Part shown: piece after piece, positions 35,481 to 44,432 of the stretch
How the letters are laid out: each line of letters starts with the position of its first letter
How positions within the stretch are numbered: position 1 is the first letter of the stretch
Source of the DNA: Desulfurivibrionaceae bacterium
GTDB lineage: Bacteria; Desulfobacterota; Desulfobulbia; Desulfobulbales; VMSU01
Direction: 5' to 3'
Assembly (NCBI GenBank): GCA_030145275.1
Contig: JAQYVV010000004.1
Location: forward strand, 124,001 to 188,000
DNA: 64,000 bases
The notes under the pieces: model-generated
Databases searched by the model: none
What the model was told of the DNA's origin: nothing
What the model saw: the letters and a program-made list of their open reading frames with translations, nothing else
Made by a program: the position numbers and the translations under genes

Positions 35481-38183
35481 TCAGAATGAACCGCCTATGC
35501 TGAAATCCCAGTTACTCTTGACTTCGTCCTCTTTTGGGTCAAGGTTATGGCCCCATTCAAGTCGAAGAGGACCCATGGGCGAGAGCCATCTGAAGCCAAA
35601 GCCAGCGCTCTTTTTAATTTCACCGAAATCCCAGTTCTCATTGGTATCATAAACATTACCAGCATCCAGGAACAATACCCCTTTCAAGCCTGCCTCTTCG
35701 ACCAGAGGGAATATCCATTCAAGATTGCTGTACCACATCTTGCCGCCGCCGATTTTTTCGTTGGTTACGGGGTCAACGGGGCTTATGCTGCCGGACTTAA
35801 ACCCCCGGATGGTGTTTATGCCGCCAAGATAGTATTTTTCATAAACGGGTAGTTTGTTGGTTTCGTTGGAAATAGCCCAGCCACCTGCCAATTTATAGTG
35901 GAGAGATGTTTCAAAAGGTAATGGGAAGTAATAATTTGAGGCCGCATCAAATTTTGTAAATGCGGCATCTCCAGCCAAGACGCCTCCCGCATATTTAACA
36001 CTTAGGCTGTGATTTGATCCCGAGGTTGCGTCTGGGAATTTATTTCTGCTATCCCTTGAAAAACCAAACTTTACGGCGGATGTGGTATTTATCTCCAATG
36101 AATCAAGAATGGCTTGAGATGGATTTTCACCTAATTCTGTAAGCGTTGTGTCATCAAAGGAATAACTGCTGCTAAGATACCATTTCCAGCCAAGAGGATA
36201 GCCAAAACGAAACCCGAAGCCTGTTGATTCCTTATCATAATCATCGTATTCGCGAGTCCAATTGAATAGATCGATACCGGCCATGAGTTTGGAGTCAGCC
36301 AGATGAGGTTCGGTGAAACTTAAGTTGTACTGGGTTGATGCCTTACTGAGATTTGCCTGTAGCGAGAGCCTTTGACCCTTGCCTAAAAAGTTGTTCTGGC
36401 TTATTTCTGACATAAACATAAAAGAGTCAACAGAACTGTAGCCTGCGCCAATGGAAAAGTTTCCGGTTGGCTTTTCTTTGACGTTGACAACTATGTCCAT
36501 CATATTACTTTCTGCCGTTGGTTCAGGCGTAATTTGGATATCTTCAAAAAAGTCGAGACGCTGCAGTCTTTTTTGGCTGTTTTTAAGAGCAGTCGCGTTA
36601 AAGATGCCAGTCTCTTTTACTTTTATCTCACGTCGTATTACTTTGTCGCGGGTTCGTGAGTTTCCACGAATGACAATTCTATTTATGTGGACAAGTTCCT
36701 GTTTTGAAATATCAATGACTATATTGATTCTCTTGTTGACGGCATCTTTATCAGTGGTTGGTGTCGCCTCAGCAAAAGCGTAGCCTTTCTCAGCATATGT
36801 GTCTGTGATCTTAAGGATGTCATCACGGAGAATCTCTCTGCTGAAATATTTTTCTTTGATTATTTTTGTATTAGAAAGGAGAGAGCTTTTCTCCTCAATC
36901 AAATCTCCGGAAAGGTCAACGGTTCCAACGCGGTATCTTTCCCCCTCTGAGATGTTGAAATTGACATAAAACCAATCACCTTTCTGGCTTATCTCCGGTT
37001 TGCCTATCTTTGCTTCAATGTAGCCGTTGTTGTGGTAGTAGGCACTGATTCGGGCAGCATCCTGTTGAATAATATCATGGTTTAAAACTCCAGAATCCGT
37101 CAGCCATGAGAGCCAGCCTTTTTCTGAAGTTTGGACAATTTTAAACAGTTTCTTGTCGCTGAAGGCTTCATTGCCCGTCATTGTAATATCTTTAATGAAG
37201 ACCTTACTCCCCTCGTTAATAACAAACTTGACGTCAACCTTTCCTGCTTTGGGATGGATGAGTGCGGAGGTAACTTTGGTGGCGTAGTATCCTTCTTGTT
37301 TGTAAAGTTCTTTAATGCTTGCAACAGAATCCTGTATATCTTTGTTGTTGATAATGTTGTTTGGGACGATCTCAATCACTTCAATGATTTTTTCTTTATC
37401 CAGTTCCTCTTCGCCCTGGATAATAATTTGACCGATAACATCTTTTTCGATGACATGAATAGTGACCTCCCTGCCTTGCAAAGAGTCAAGCACACTAATT
37501 TGAATATCTTCAAAATAGCCCATTTTATAAAGATCTTTAATGGCCTGACGGAGTTTGTCAGGGTCGTATGGGTCACCATCAGCAAGAGGCACTTTTTGCA
37601 CAATGGCTCCGTGGTCTATTTTCTTATTACCCGTTATTTTTACACTGGCCAGAATAGCCCTTCGGTTTGTGTATGAGATGATTTCCTTGACTGCAGCGCC
37701 AAGAAGATTGTTGAGATTTTCCTGCTCTCCTTCTTGGTAGAAGAATTTGACTCTGTTTTTATCCAGAAGATCGTAAACGGTGAAGTCCAAGCTAACCTTG
37801 CTTCCGGTTTGAATAGTGCTGCCGATTACGGCATAGTCAGTTGAATCAAGTGGGCTTGCGCTAAGAATCATTTTATAATCTGGAGGCCATGATTCATAGT
37901 TAAGAGTGGTTTCGGCCTCGGAGCGCGGTATTAACTGAATGCCAAAGGCTGATAGAGCGGTTTTAAGCTGAAAATCAGCAGCTTCAGTGATGACATCCTG
38001 TTGTTCGGCGCTATTGATTTTTAGTGGGAAAAATGCCGTATTAGAATTTTCATCCGCCGCGTGTCCTCTAACAACAAAAAGAGCGAGTAGTGAAATTACA
38101 AACCCTAATAAAAAAATGAAGAACTGTCTGGAGAGTTGGAAGACCAAAGGGCTAAATGATCTTTTTTTCATGGGTATATTCAT
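35481..38183 (-). CDS. bamA: Outer membrane protein assembly factor BamA
   Basis: BamA is the beta-barrel insertase of the outer membrane. The 900 residues comprise an N-terminal membrane segment or signal (about 22-42) and an extra domain of about 130 residues before the first POTRA. Five POTRA repeats follow from ILASVKITGNKKIDHG (about 178), then a C-terminal Omp85 barrel containing KYYLGGINTIRGFKSGSISP and the end DFSIGGSF. The extra N-terminal domain (EAETTLNYESWPPDY, DYAVIGSTIQTG) makes it about 100 residues longer than E. coli BamA. An alternative start is the Met at codon 5. A family C element lies between it and lolD. Confidence 0.95.
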   Translation of the reverse strand: MNIPMKKRSFSPLVFQLSRQFFIFLLGFVISLLALFVVRGHAADENSNTAFFPLKINSAEQQDVITEAADFQLKTALSAFGIQLIPRSEAETTLNYESWPPDYKMILSASPLDSTDYAVIGSTIQTGSKVSLDFTVYDLLDKNRVKFFYQEGEQENLNNLLGAAVKEIISYTNRRAILASVKITGNKKIDHGAIVQKVPLADGDPYDPDKLRQAIKDLYKMGYFEDIQISVLDSLQGREVTIHVIEKDVIGQIIIQGEEELDKEKIIEVIEIVPNNIINNKDIQDSVASIKELYKQEGYYATKVTSALIHPKAGKVDVKFVINEGSKVFIKDITMTGNEAFSDKKLFKIVQTSEKGWLSWLTDSGVLNHDIIQQDAARISAYYHNNGYIEAKIGKPEISQKGDWFYVNFNISEGERYRVGTVDLSGDLIEEKSSLLSNTKIIKEKYFSREILRDDILKITDTYAEKGYAFAEATPTTDKDAVNKRINIVIDISKQELVHINRIVIRGNSRTRDKVIRREIKVKETGIFNATALKNSQKRLQRLDFFEDIQITPEPTAESNMMDIVVNVKEKPTGNFSIGAGYSSVDSFMFMSEISQNNFLGKGQRLSLQANLSKASTQYNLSFTEPHLADSKLMAGIDLFNWTREYDDYDKESTGFGFRFGYPLGWKWYLSSSYSFDDTTLTELGENPSQAILDSLEINTTSAVKFGFSRDSRNKFPDATSGSNHSLSVKYAGGVLAGDAAFTKFDAASNYYFPLPFETSLHYKLAGGWAISNETNKLPVYEKYYLGGINTIRGFKSGSISPVDPVTNEKIGGGKMWYSNLEWIFPLVEEAGLKGVLFLDAGNVYDTNENWDFGEIKKSAGFGFRWLSPMGPLRLEWGHNLDPKEDEVKSNWDFSIGGSF

Positions 38184-38367
38184 AATTGTTTTTAATTGGT
38201 TTTTTTATATTTTTGAGTAGCAATTTATCTTTTTTTGCCGCTTCAATTGACTGGTTTAATTTAGTTACGCTTGGGAGTTTACCCCTGTTATGCAATTCTC
38301 ACTGAATAGTTAGGAAGTATCTAACTTATTTGTGGTGGAATTTCAATTAGAGCCTGCTCTTTTTTCG

Positions 38368-38520
38368 TTAGAGATCAATTCAGTACACTAAAGATTGCAT
38401 AACCCCGAGTCCGTAGGCGTTTCAGAGGCACCCCGCTGTGCGTGATCGAGCCACGCGATTATACCCCTGTATATCACGGGGTTCGATCACGTGCAGCGGG
38501 GTGTTCATGGAGCGCTTACC
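38368..38520. repeat. Family C palindromic element, copy C1 (153 bp)
   Basis: It starts TTAGAGATCAATTCAGTACA and ends CATGGAGCGCTTACC. The core forms a stem of about 21 bases between CACCCCGCTGTGCGTGATCGA and TCGATCACGTGCAGCGGGGTG-type arms, enclosing a loop of about 30 bases. It is nearly identical in sequence and orientation to C2 at 57950-58103. It lies between lolD and bamA. Confidence 0.88.
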
Positions 38521-38529
38521 TTTTTTCAA

Positions 38530-39243
38530 TTACTGAAGCTTTCCTTCTGTGAGTGTTAAGCACCTGTCCATTTTGTCAGCAAGGGCATGATTGTGGGTGA
38601 CCATCACCGTTGTCAAATTTAGGGATTCATTTAGTTCACTGATAAGATCAAAAACATGTTGCCCGGTTTGCGGGTCTAGGTTGCCGGTCGGTTCATCTGC
38701 AAGCAGGATACTGGGTTTCATAATTAAAGCCCTGGCTATGGCAACCCGCTGCTGTTCTCCTCCAGATAGTTCCCCCACTTTATGTTGGCCCCTGGCTGAA
38801 AGACCTATTTGGTTAAGGGAATTATCGGCCTGATCCAAAAGGATATTTTTATCCATGCCGGCAATGAGACCGGGCATCATAATATTTTCGAGAGCAGTGA
38901 ATTCAGGCAAAAGGTGGTGGGATTGGAAGATGAAACCAATGGTTTTATTTCTGAAAGAGGAGAGTTCCTGGCTGCTTTTGGCGAAAACATCTTCCCCCTC
39001 ATAATAGAGTTTTCCACTGCTGGGTTTGTCCAAGGTGCCGAGAATCTGCATGAGTGTCGATTTCCCAGTTCCTGAAACACCAACAATGGAAATCATCTCT
39101 CCTCGCAGTAGTTCAAGGTTCAGGTTGTGTAACACCGGAACCTCGAAGTTGTCAGAAAAGGTTTTGTCAATATTGCGGGCTTCAAGCAATATTGATTTTT
39201 TGTCTTTGCTATGGTCTTGGCTTGAGAGCATCTGTTTACTCAT
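38530..39243 (-). CDS. lolD: Lipoprotein-releasing ABC transporter ATPase LolD
   Basis: LolD powers release of lipoproteins from the inner membrane to LolA. It has Walker A GVSGTGKST, a Q-loop FIFQSHHLLPEF, signature LSGGEQQRVAIARAL and Walker B ILLADEPTGNLD. I chose the ATG at 39243 (MSKQMLSS), which overlaps the end of lolC by eight bases. The frame can be extended to 39306 inside lolC without support. The 237-residue length fits. Confidence 0.92.
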   Translation of the reverse strand: MSKQMLSSQDHSKDKKSILLEARNIDKTFSDNFEVPVLHNLNLELLRGEMISIVGVSGTGKSTLMQILGTLDKPSSGKLYYEGEDVFAKSSQELSSFRNKTIGFIFQSHHLLPEFTALENIMMPGLIAGMDKNILLDQADNSLNQIGLSARGQHKVGELSGGEQQRVAIARALIMKPSILLADEPTGNLDPQTGQHVFDLISELNESLNLTTVMVTHNHALADKMDRCLTLTEGKLQ

Positions 39244-40468
39244 ATCGCAGCGCCGTAGCTGGATCGACTCTGGATGCTTGCCAGGAAGGGTAGAGGGTGG
39301 CCGCAAAGGTAATGATTATTGCACATGCCCCAATAAGGATGACATCCTGGGGGATGACATTTACCGGCAGAGTTGAGATGGGATAAACATCGGGTAGTTT
39401 GATAAATTGGTATTTGCTCAAGATCTTGCATGTAAAGAGACCACCAAGGATTCCCAAAACTGTGCCTGAGACCCCGATAACCAGGCCCTCATAGATAAAT
39501 ATCTTCATAATATTACTTGATGTAGCACCCATGGATTTGAGTATGGCTATGTCTTTCGTCTTTTCCATAACGACCATGATCAAGGTGCTGACAATATTAA
39601 ATGCGGCAACCAGGACAACCAAGGCAACAATGATTGACAAAGCGGTTTTTTCAAGCTGTAGGGCTGAAAATAGATTTTTATTCATCCGCATCCAATCTTT
39701 GGCAATATATGACGGGCCTAATTCCTCTACAATTTGTGCGGAAATTTTGTCAGCTTTGTAGATATCAGCAAGTTTCAGCTCGATACCGTGGACTGTTCCG
39801 GCCAGATCAAGAAACTCTTGGGCGGTCTGCAAAGAGACGTAGGCCATAGAGGAGTCGTATTCGTACATGTCCGTCTGGAAAATACCAACAACTCTGCAGG
39901 TTCTAATCCTTGGTATTATTCCTATGGGCGTTAAAGGGCCAGAAGAAGAAAGAAGTTTTATGCGGTCATTTTTGAATACCCGTAATTGGCGTGCTAGTTC
40001 ACTCCCCAGGATGATTCCAGGGATTTTACCAGTTTCATCAGAGCTTATCAGGTCTGAGATGTGGCCGCCTTCCTGAAGGTGGTCTTCAAGTTTTATAACG
40101 GAATTGGCTGATTCGGGGGCAATGCCTCGCAGTATTGCTCCGGTTCCTCCGTTGCCACTGGTGATCATGGTTTGGGCATAGAGATAAGGAGTTGCTGCAA
40201 TAACACCAGGGATCTCTTTTAAGCGCTCTTCGGTTGCCTGATAATCATCAAGTACATCACCCATTCTTTGCACAACTATATGGGAGTTTATTCCCAAAAT
40301 TTTGTCGCGCAGTTCATTGGTGAACCCAGTCATTACGGCAAGGACAATAATAAGCGCCATAACACCAATCATCACGCCAGCAACTGAAATAATAGAGATG
40401 AGAGAGATAAAACTCTGCTTCCGTTTTGCCTTTAAGTATCTGAGGCTGACAAACCATTCGAATGACAA
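39236..40468 (-). CDS. lolC: Lipoprotein-releasing ABC transporter permease LolC/LolE
   Basis: This is the inner-membrane permease partner of LolD. The 410 residues show the LolCE opening (WFVSLRYLKAKRKQSFISLISIISVAGVMIGVMALI), a periplasmic MacB-like domain and three C-terminal helices with KTKDIAILKSMGATSSNIM and YPSWQASRVDPATALRYE. Only one permease gene is present, as in many bacteria outside the Gammaproteobacteria (the LolF-type homodimer). It follows lysS with a 30-base gap. Confidence 0.93.
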   Translation of the reverse strand: MSFEWFVSLRYLKAKRKQSFISLISIISVAGVMIGVMALIIVLAVMTGFTNELRDKILGINSHIVVQRMGDVLDDYQATEERLKEIPGVIAATPYLYAQTMITSGNGGTGAILRGIAPESANSVIKLEDHLQEGGHISDLISSDETGKIPGIILGSELARQLRVFKNDRIKLLSSSGPLTPIGIIPRIRTCRVVGIFQTDMYEYDSSMAYVSLQTAQEFLDLAGTVHGIELKLADIYKADKISAQIVEELGPSYIAKDWMRMNKNLFSALQLEKTALSIIVALVVLVAAFNIVSTLIMVVMEKTKDIAILKSMGATSSNIMKIFIYEGLVIGVSGTVLGILGGLFTCKILSKYQFIKLPDVYPISTLPVNVIPQDVILIGACAIIITFAATLYPSWQASRVDPATALRYE

Positions 40469-40498
40469 TGGGTAATATCCTAGGGGTAGGGGGTAATA

Positions 40499-41983
40499 TT
40501 AATTCTTTTCCGGACGCAAATGCGGGAAAAGTATAACGTCGCGGATAGACGGGGAATCTGTTAGCAGCATAACAAGCCTGTCAATACCTATTCCCTCACC
40601 GGCTGCGGGTGGCATGCCGTATTCCAGGGCCCTGATGAAATCTTTATCGAGAATTGGAAATATTTCTTCATCGTCGCCCCGCTCCTCAATCTGCTGTTCC
40701 ATCCTCTGTTTCTGATCAATTGGATCGTTGAGCTCGTTAAAGGCATTGGCGATTTCCCGACCGGTTATAAAAAGTTCAAATCTGTCTGTAACGGTTGGGT
40801 CATCGTTGTTTCGCCTTGCCAGGGGGGAAACTTCTGTGGGATAGGCGGTGATAAAAGTGGGGTCGATGAGCTTATCTTCCACAAGAAGTTCGAAGAGTTC
40901 CGTTTGGGCTTTTCCCAGCCCTACATTTTCATCAAGGTCTATACCTTTTTCTTTGGCAAGGGCGAATGTTTTTTCTTTGTCTTGTAGGGTCTCTAGCGGA
41001 ATGCCGCCGATTTGGACAAGGGACTCTACCATGGTGAGTCTTTTCCATGGAGGAGCTAAATCCACATTTTCTCCCTGATAGGTTACCTGCATGGATCCTG
41101 TTATCTCTGTAGCAATCCAGGAAACCATCTCTTCGGTCAAGTCCATTAATTCATGGTAGGTGGCATAGGCCTGATAAAACTCAAGCATGGTAAATTCGGG
41201 GTTGTGTCGTGTGGACAGGCCCTCATTACGAAAATTTCTGTTAATTTCAAAGACCTTTTCAAATCCACCCACAAGAAGACGTTTGAGATACAACTCAGGG
41301 GCTATGCGGAGATAAAGTTCCATGTCCAGGGCATTGTGATGGGTCTGGAATGGTTTTGCGGTAGCTCCTCCTGCAATGGGGTGCATCATAGGGGTTTCGA
41401 CTTCCATAAAGCCACGGTTGTTCAAGAAATCCCTAATCAGAGAGATGATCTCGATCCGTTTTTTGAAGGTTTCTTTTACTTCAGGGTTAACAATTAGATC
41501 GACATAACGCTGGCGATAGCGGGTCTCCACATCGGTCAAGCCATGAAACTTTTCTGGCAGTGGAAGCAGTGATTTTGTGATGGGCTTAAGCACGGATGCC
41601 ATAAGCGATAATTCACCAGTTTTTGTAATAAATAAGGTGCCGGTAAAGCCTGCTATATCGCCAATGTCGAGTTTCTTGAAATGAGTGTAAACATCCGGGC
41701 CAACGGCATCTCTTTTTATGTATATCTGTATTTTTCCGGAAGCGTCTTGGAGTTGCAGAAAAGCGGCTTTGCCAAATTTACGCATGGCCATTATCCTGCC
41801 GGCAATGGTGAATCTTGGGCCTGCGGTGTGGTCAGCACCCTCTGGGATGGTTTCTTTATGTGGCAGAAGTTCAGAAATGCTGTGGGTTGGCTTGAAGTCA
41901 TTGGCGTATAGTTCTACGCCCATGTCTGAAAGTTCTTGGGCCTTTTGTCTACGTTGTTTTAAGAGCTGGTTTAATTCTTCCAT
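40499..41983 (-). CDS. lysS: Lysyl-tRNA synthetase, class II
   Basis: LysS charges tRNA-Lys. The 494 residues have the OB-fold anticodon-binding N-terminal domain (FTIAGRIMAMRKFGKAAFLQLQD). Class II motifs follow: motif 1 near FLNNRGFMEVETPMM, motif 2 with FRNEGLSTRHNPEFTMLEFYQ, and motif 3 GEGIGIDRLVMLLTDSPSIRDVILFP. It is the typical bacterial form. It lies in the minus-strand run between the MetE-like gene and lolC. Confidence 0.97.
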   Translation of the reverse strand: MEELNQLLKQRRQKAQELSDMGVELYANDFKPTHSISELLPHKETIPEGADHTAGPRFTIAGRIMAMRKFGKAAFLQLQDASGKIQIYIKRDAVGPDVYTHFKKLDIGDIAGFTGTLFITKTGELSLMASVLKPITKSLLPLPEKFHGLTDVETRYRQRYVDLIVNPEVKETFKKRIEIISLIRDFLNNRGFMEVETPMMHPIAGGATAKPFQTHHNALDMELYLRIAPELYLKRLLVGGFEKVFEINRNFRNEGLSTRHNPEFTMLEFYQAYATYHELMDLTEEMVSWIATEITGSMQVTYQGENVDLAPPWKRLTMVESLVQIGGIPLETLQDKEKTFALAKEKGIDLDENVGLGKAQTELFELLVEDKLIDPTFITAYPTEVSPLARRNNDDPTVTDRFELFITGREIANAFNELNDPIDQKQRMEQQIEERGDDEEIFPILDKDFIRALEYGMPPAAGEGIGIDRLVMLLTDSPSIRDVILFPHLRPEKN

Positions 41984-42106
41984 TTGTATTCTTTTAAAGA
42001 GTTGAGTGTATGTTGATAAGGGTTTGTATGTTAGAAATATTACTTCTAAGTAACAAATCGGGGTTGCTTAGACTGCAGGCCAGTGTCCTAACTGCTTACA
42101 GTCTAG

Positions 42107-43177
42107 CTATTTTTGGTATTTTTCTTTAAGAGTTGTTGATACTTCCTTTGTCAGGCTAAGAACCTTTAGGGCGGCATCTTTTGATATGGCCCCTGTGCCG
42201 CAACTTGGAGTTATTAAGCTGTGGGCCAGAATGGCGGATTTGTCAAGATCACCATCCTCAAGCATACCGGCCTGTTCTTCCCAGAGGGAGACCAAAGATT
42301 CGCAGCTCTCTTTTTCGATGGTTTTTTCATCCGATGTAGGGATAATGCCCCAGGCCAGATTTCCGCCTCGCTCAAAAAAGGAGTGAATCTGTTTTTTACA
42401 GGTGATCAGGCGGTCAAAGAAGCCGTGGGAGTCGAAACTGAGTATGTCAATGTCGGAAGATAGAAGAAAATTCCAATCCGTATTAGCACAGACATGCACA
42501 CCGGCAAGACCGCCACTCTGTTTTATGCCGCTGATCACTTCAGCAAGATCTTGAGCAATATCCTCTTTGGAAATACTGATAAAAGCCGAGGATCCCAGAC
42601 CTGCAAGGGCGGGTTCATCGATAAAAATTACTACCGGAACCCCGAGGCTTTTGAGGAATTCAGCCTGCCAGGCTCCTTTCATTGCGAGTCCTTTAACCGC
42701 TATTTCTCTAAACTGCGGGTCATAATACCCGAGTTTATGGTTTTCATCAGAAATACCAGTCAAAAGTGTGAAAGGTCCGGTTATTTGACCCTTGACCGCA
42801 GTTATTTTTTTACCGGCACAAATTTCTTTTAAATCATAGATTCCTCTGGCTCTCTCTTGACTCACGTTAAAACGAGATGACAAGAGTTGAGCAGGGTCTT
42901 CCATGCAGGCAAGGTACTCTTCGTAAAATGCGAGCATTTCAGTTTCGAAATTTTCAGCGCTTAAATCAAAGTAGGTTCGATTTGGACCATCAACTATTCC
43001 TGGAATGCCGTCAATAAATTGGTTCAGCATACCTTCGAGCGGGTTAGATGGTAACTGGGGCCATAGGGGGATATCCGGGGTGTAAGTCAAAATCAGATCC
43101 AATGCTTCTTGATAATCTGAAACAGGAAGGCTGCCTATAAGGGTGGGTGTCCCATTAAATTTTATTTGTGTGGGCAT
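42107..43177 (-). CDS. Core-MetE-like methionine synthase / UROD-MetE family protein
   Basis: The 356-residue protein is the catalytic barrel of cobalamin-independent methionine synthase without the N-terminal half of E. coli MetE. It opens PTLIGSLPVSDYQEALDLI and has VKGQITGPFTLLTG, FIDEPALAGLG, GVHVCANTDW and SLITPSCGTGAI. The His and Cys of HVC and the Cys of SCGTG would bind zinc. Short core-MetE proteins in anaerobes take methyl groups from corrinoid proteins or other donors, so the methyl donor here is uncertain. It is the first gene of the minus-strand run. Confidence 0.82.
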   Translation of the reverse strand: MPTQIKFNGTPTLIGSLPVSDYQEALDLILTYTPDIPLWPQLPSNPLEGMLNQFIDGIPGIVDGPNRTYFDLSAENFETEMLAFYEEYLACMEDPAQLLSSRFNVSQERARGIYDLKEICAGKKITAVKGQITGPFTLLTGISDENHKLGYYDPQFREIAVKGLAMKGAWQAEFLKSLGVPVVIFIDEPALAGLGSSAFISISKEDIAQDLAEVISGIKQSGGLAGVHVCANTDWNFLLSSDIDILSFDSHGFFDRLITCKKQIHSFFERGGNLAWGIIPTSDEKTIEKESCESLVSLWEEQAGMLEDGDLDKSAILAHSLITPSCGTGAISKDAALKVLSLTKEVSTTLKEKYQK

Positions 43178-43239
43178 TTGTTTATTTTTTTAGTTCCTTA
43201 GAATTTGTGTTCTGGCTGTTCCCGCAAGAAAATAAATTC

Positions 43240-43350
43240 TTGAAGAAACTTACACCCCACAGGTAAGCGTCGGACTCCGAGGGGGTATAAGTACCTTTAC
43301 GAGATTCTTTTTTAAAAACAAGAAAAGAATTTCTAGGGTACTAATCCTGT
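43240..43350. repeat. Hairpin region related to family A
   Basis: CACCCCACAGGTAAGCGTCGG followed by ACTCCGAGGGGGT forms a hairpin like the outer end of A1 (6720-6760) and A6. A second fold-back lies in the AAGAATTTC/GAGATTCTT-type bases that follow, ending GGTACTAATCC. It is too diverged to be called a full copy. It lies upstream of the MetE-like gene. Confidence 0.4.
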
Positions 43351-43533
43351 AGCGGGTTTGTTAAAAATAGTGATGAGAATTTAATCCTGAGCAGCTTTTA
43401 ATTCTGAAACACTGAAACAGGGACTTGAGAACACTGTTAGCTATCATTTTTTTGGTCGTATTGTCAAATAATTTATTCTTTGCACACCTTATCTTGACTA
43501 GATAACTAAAGTTGGTTATTAGTATCTCCCGAT

Positions 43534-43618
43534 GCGAGGGTGGTGAAATTGGTAGACACGCTGGTCTTAGGAACCAGTGCTTCACGGCATGGGGGTTCGA
43601 GTCCCCCCTCTCGCACCA
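43534..43618 (+). tRNA. tRNA-Leu (anticodon UAG)
   Basis: The 85 bases fold as a long-variable-arm tRNA. The acceptor arms are GCGAGGG and CTCTCGC, the D arm is in TGGTGAAATTGGTAGACACG, and the anticodon arm CTGGTCTTAGGAACCAG has TAG in the loop. The variable arm is TGCTTCACGGCA, the T arm is GGGGGTTCGAGTCCCCC, and CCA is encoded. A T run follows and probably terminates transcription. The 3' flank carries an integrase remnant. Confidence 0.97.
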
Positions 43619-43634
43619 TTTTTTTCTTTTTATT

Positions 43635-43985
43635 TCAATCTGTTACGAATATCAAATGTACAGAAAACGGTTTTAAAAAAGTTTGCAACTTTCTCACCTT
43701 GGAATCTGTATTATTTTTGCAGAGTCCTTTTTCTTTTTTAGTACCTGCTGCCACTTCATAAATTGATTGACTTTGATTTGCCTCCGCTTGAAAATATCTT
43801 TCAAGCGCTCTTGATGTATCGTGACCGGTACCAAATTCTTTTATTTCATCTTTTGTAAAATCTTTGCTTAAGGCGGTTACTCGGCTGTGCCGAGTGCCAC
43901 TCAGGGTAGAAAAGCAGTTAAAAAGAAAGAAAATTTCATACTGAATGAGCCTCAAAGTTCTTACAAGGCTGATTTCGCCCCTCAT
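43635..43985 (-). pseudogene. Tyrosine-recombinase (phage integrase) C-terminal remnant
   Basis: Within this frame the stretch SGTRHSRVTALSKDF, then GTGHDTSRALERYFQ, matches the end of a tyrosine integrase: a GTRHSxVTAL box with its Arg and His, a GH, and the nucleophile Tyr in ERYF. The catalytic N-terminal part and the first Arg box are missing, and the surrounding residues are not integrase-like. It sits about 120 bases from the 3' end of tRNA-Leu, a common attachment site, and points toward it. Confidence 0.5.
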
Positions 43986-44257
43986 ATGGGCCTTCTAAGC
44001 ATTAAAAACATGCATGTTTGGCGCATCTCGCGTTAAAAACTGAGAATTATTCATAGCCATATAACTTTATTTCTGGCAAGACGAGAATACTGTAGGCAGC
44101 TGATATGCTGCAAGTATATAAAAAAAAGAGAGATGATTTGGCTGTGTCTGCTGCGGACCATTTCACCAATGTATTATAATGCAGGAAAGAGAGGTTTTTC
44201 GTTTGATTATTGTTCATAATATGTTGTATGCTCAAAGTTTTTGAATTCATACCTAGT
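43986..44257. other. Non-coding stretch between the integrase remnant and a family D element
   Basis: A 67-residue minus-strand frame (44047-44250) has no ribosome site and no recognisable domain, so I do not call it a gene. The region is probably debris of the element that once used the tRNA site. Confidence 0.35.
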
Positions 44258-44394
44258 GTCTGTCCATAGATGAGGGTTTTTGTTCAAGGTCAAAGGCATG
44301 CGAAAAAAAAATCGGAGGCATATCTGTGATATTCCGAGGACTATTTTTGGAGCATAACGCAGAGATCGGGGAAAAAGACCATCTATGGACAGGC
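44258..44394. repeat. Family D element, copy D1 (137 bp)
   Basis: The ends GTCTGTCCATAGATG and CATCTATGGACAGGC are 15-base inverted repeats with one mismatch. Internal TTGTTCAAGGTCAAAGGCAT and GCGAAAAAAA recur as the reverse complement in D2 (51447-51573). It lies upstream of the MCP gene and ends about 20 bases before its ribosome binding site. Confidence 0.82.
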
Positions 44395-44432
44395 CTCAAC
44401 TATGATATAGTTCCAGAAGGAGTCATTTGCAA

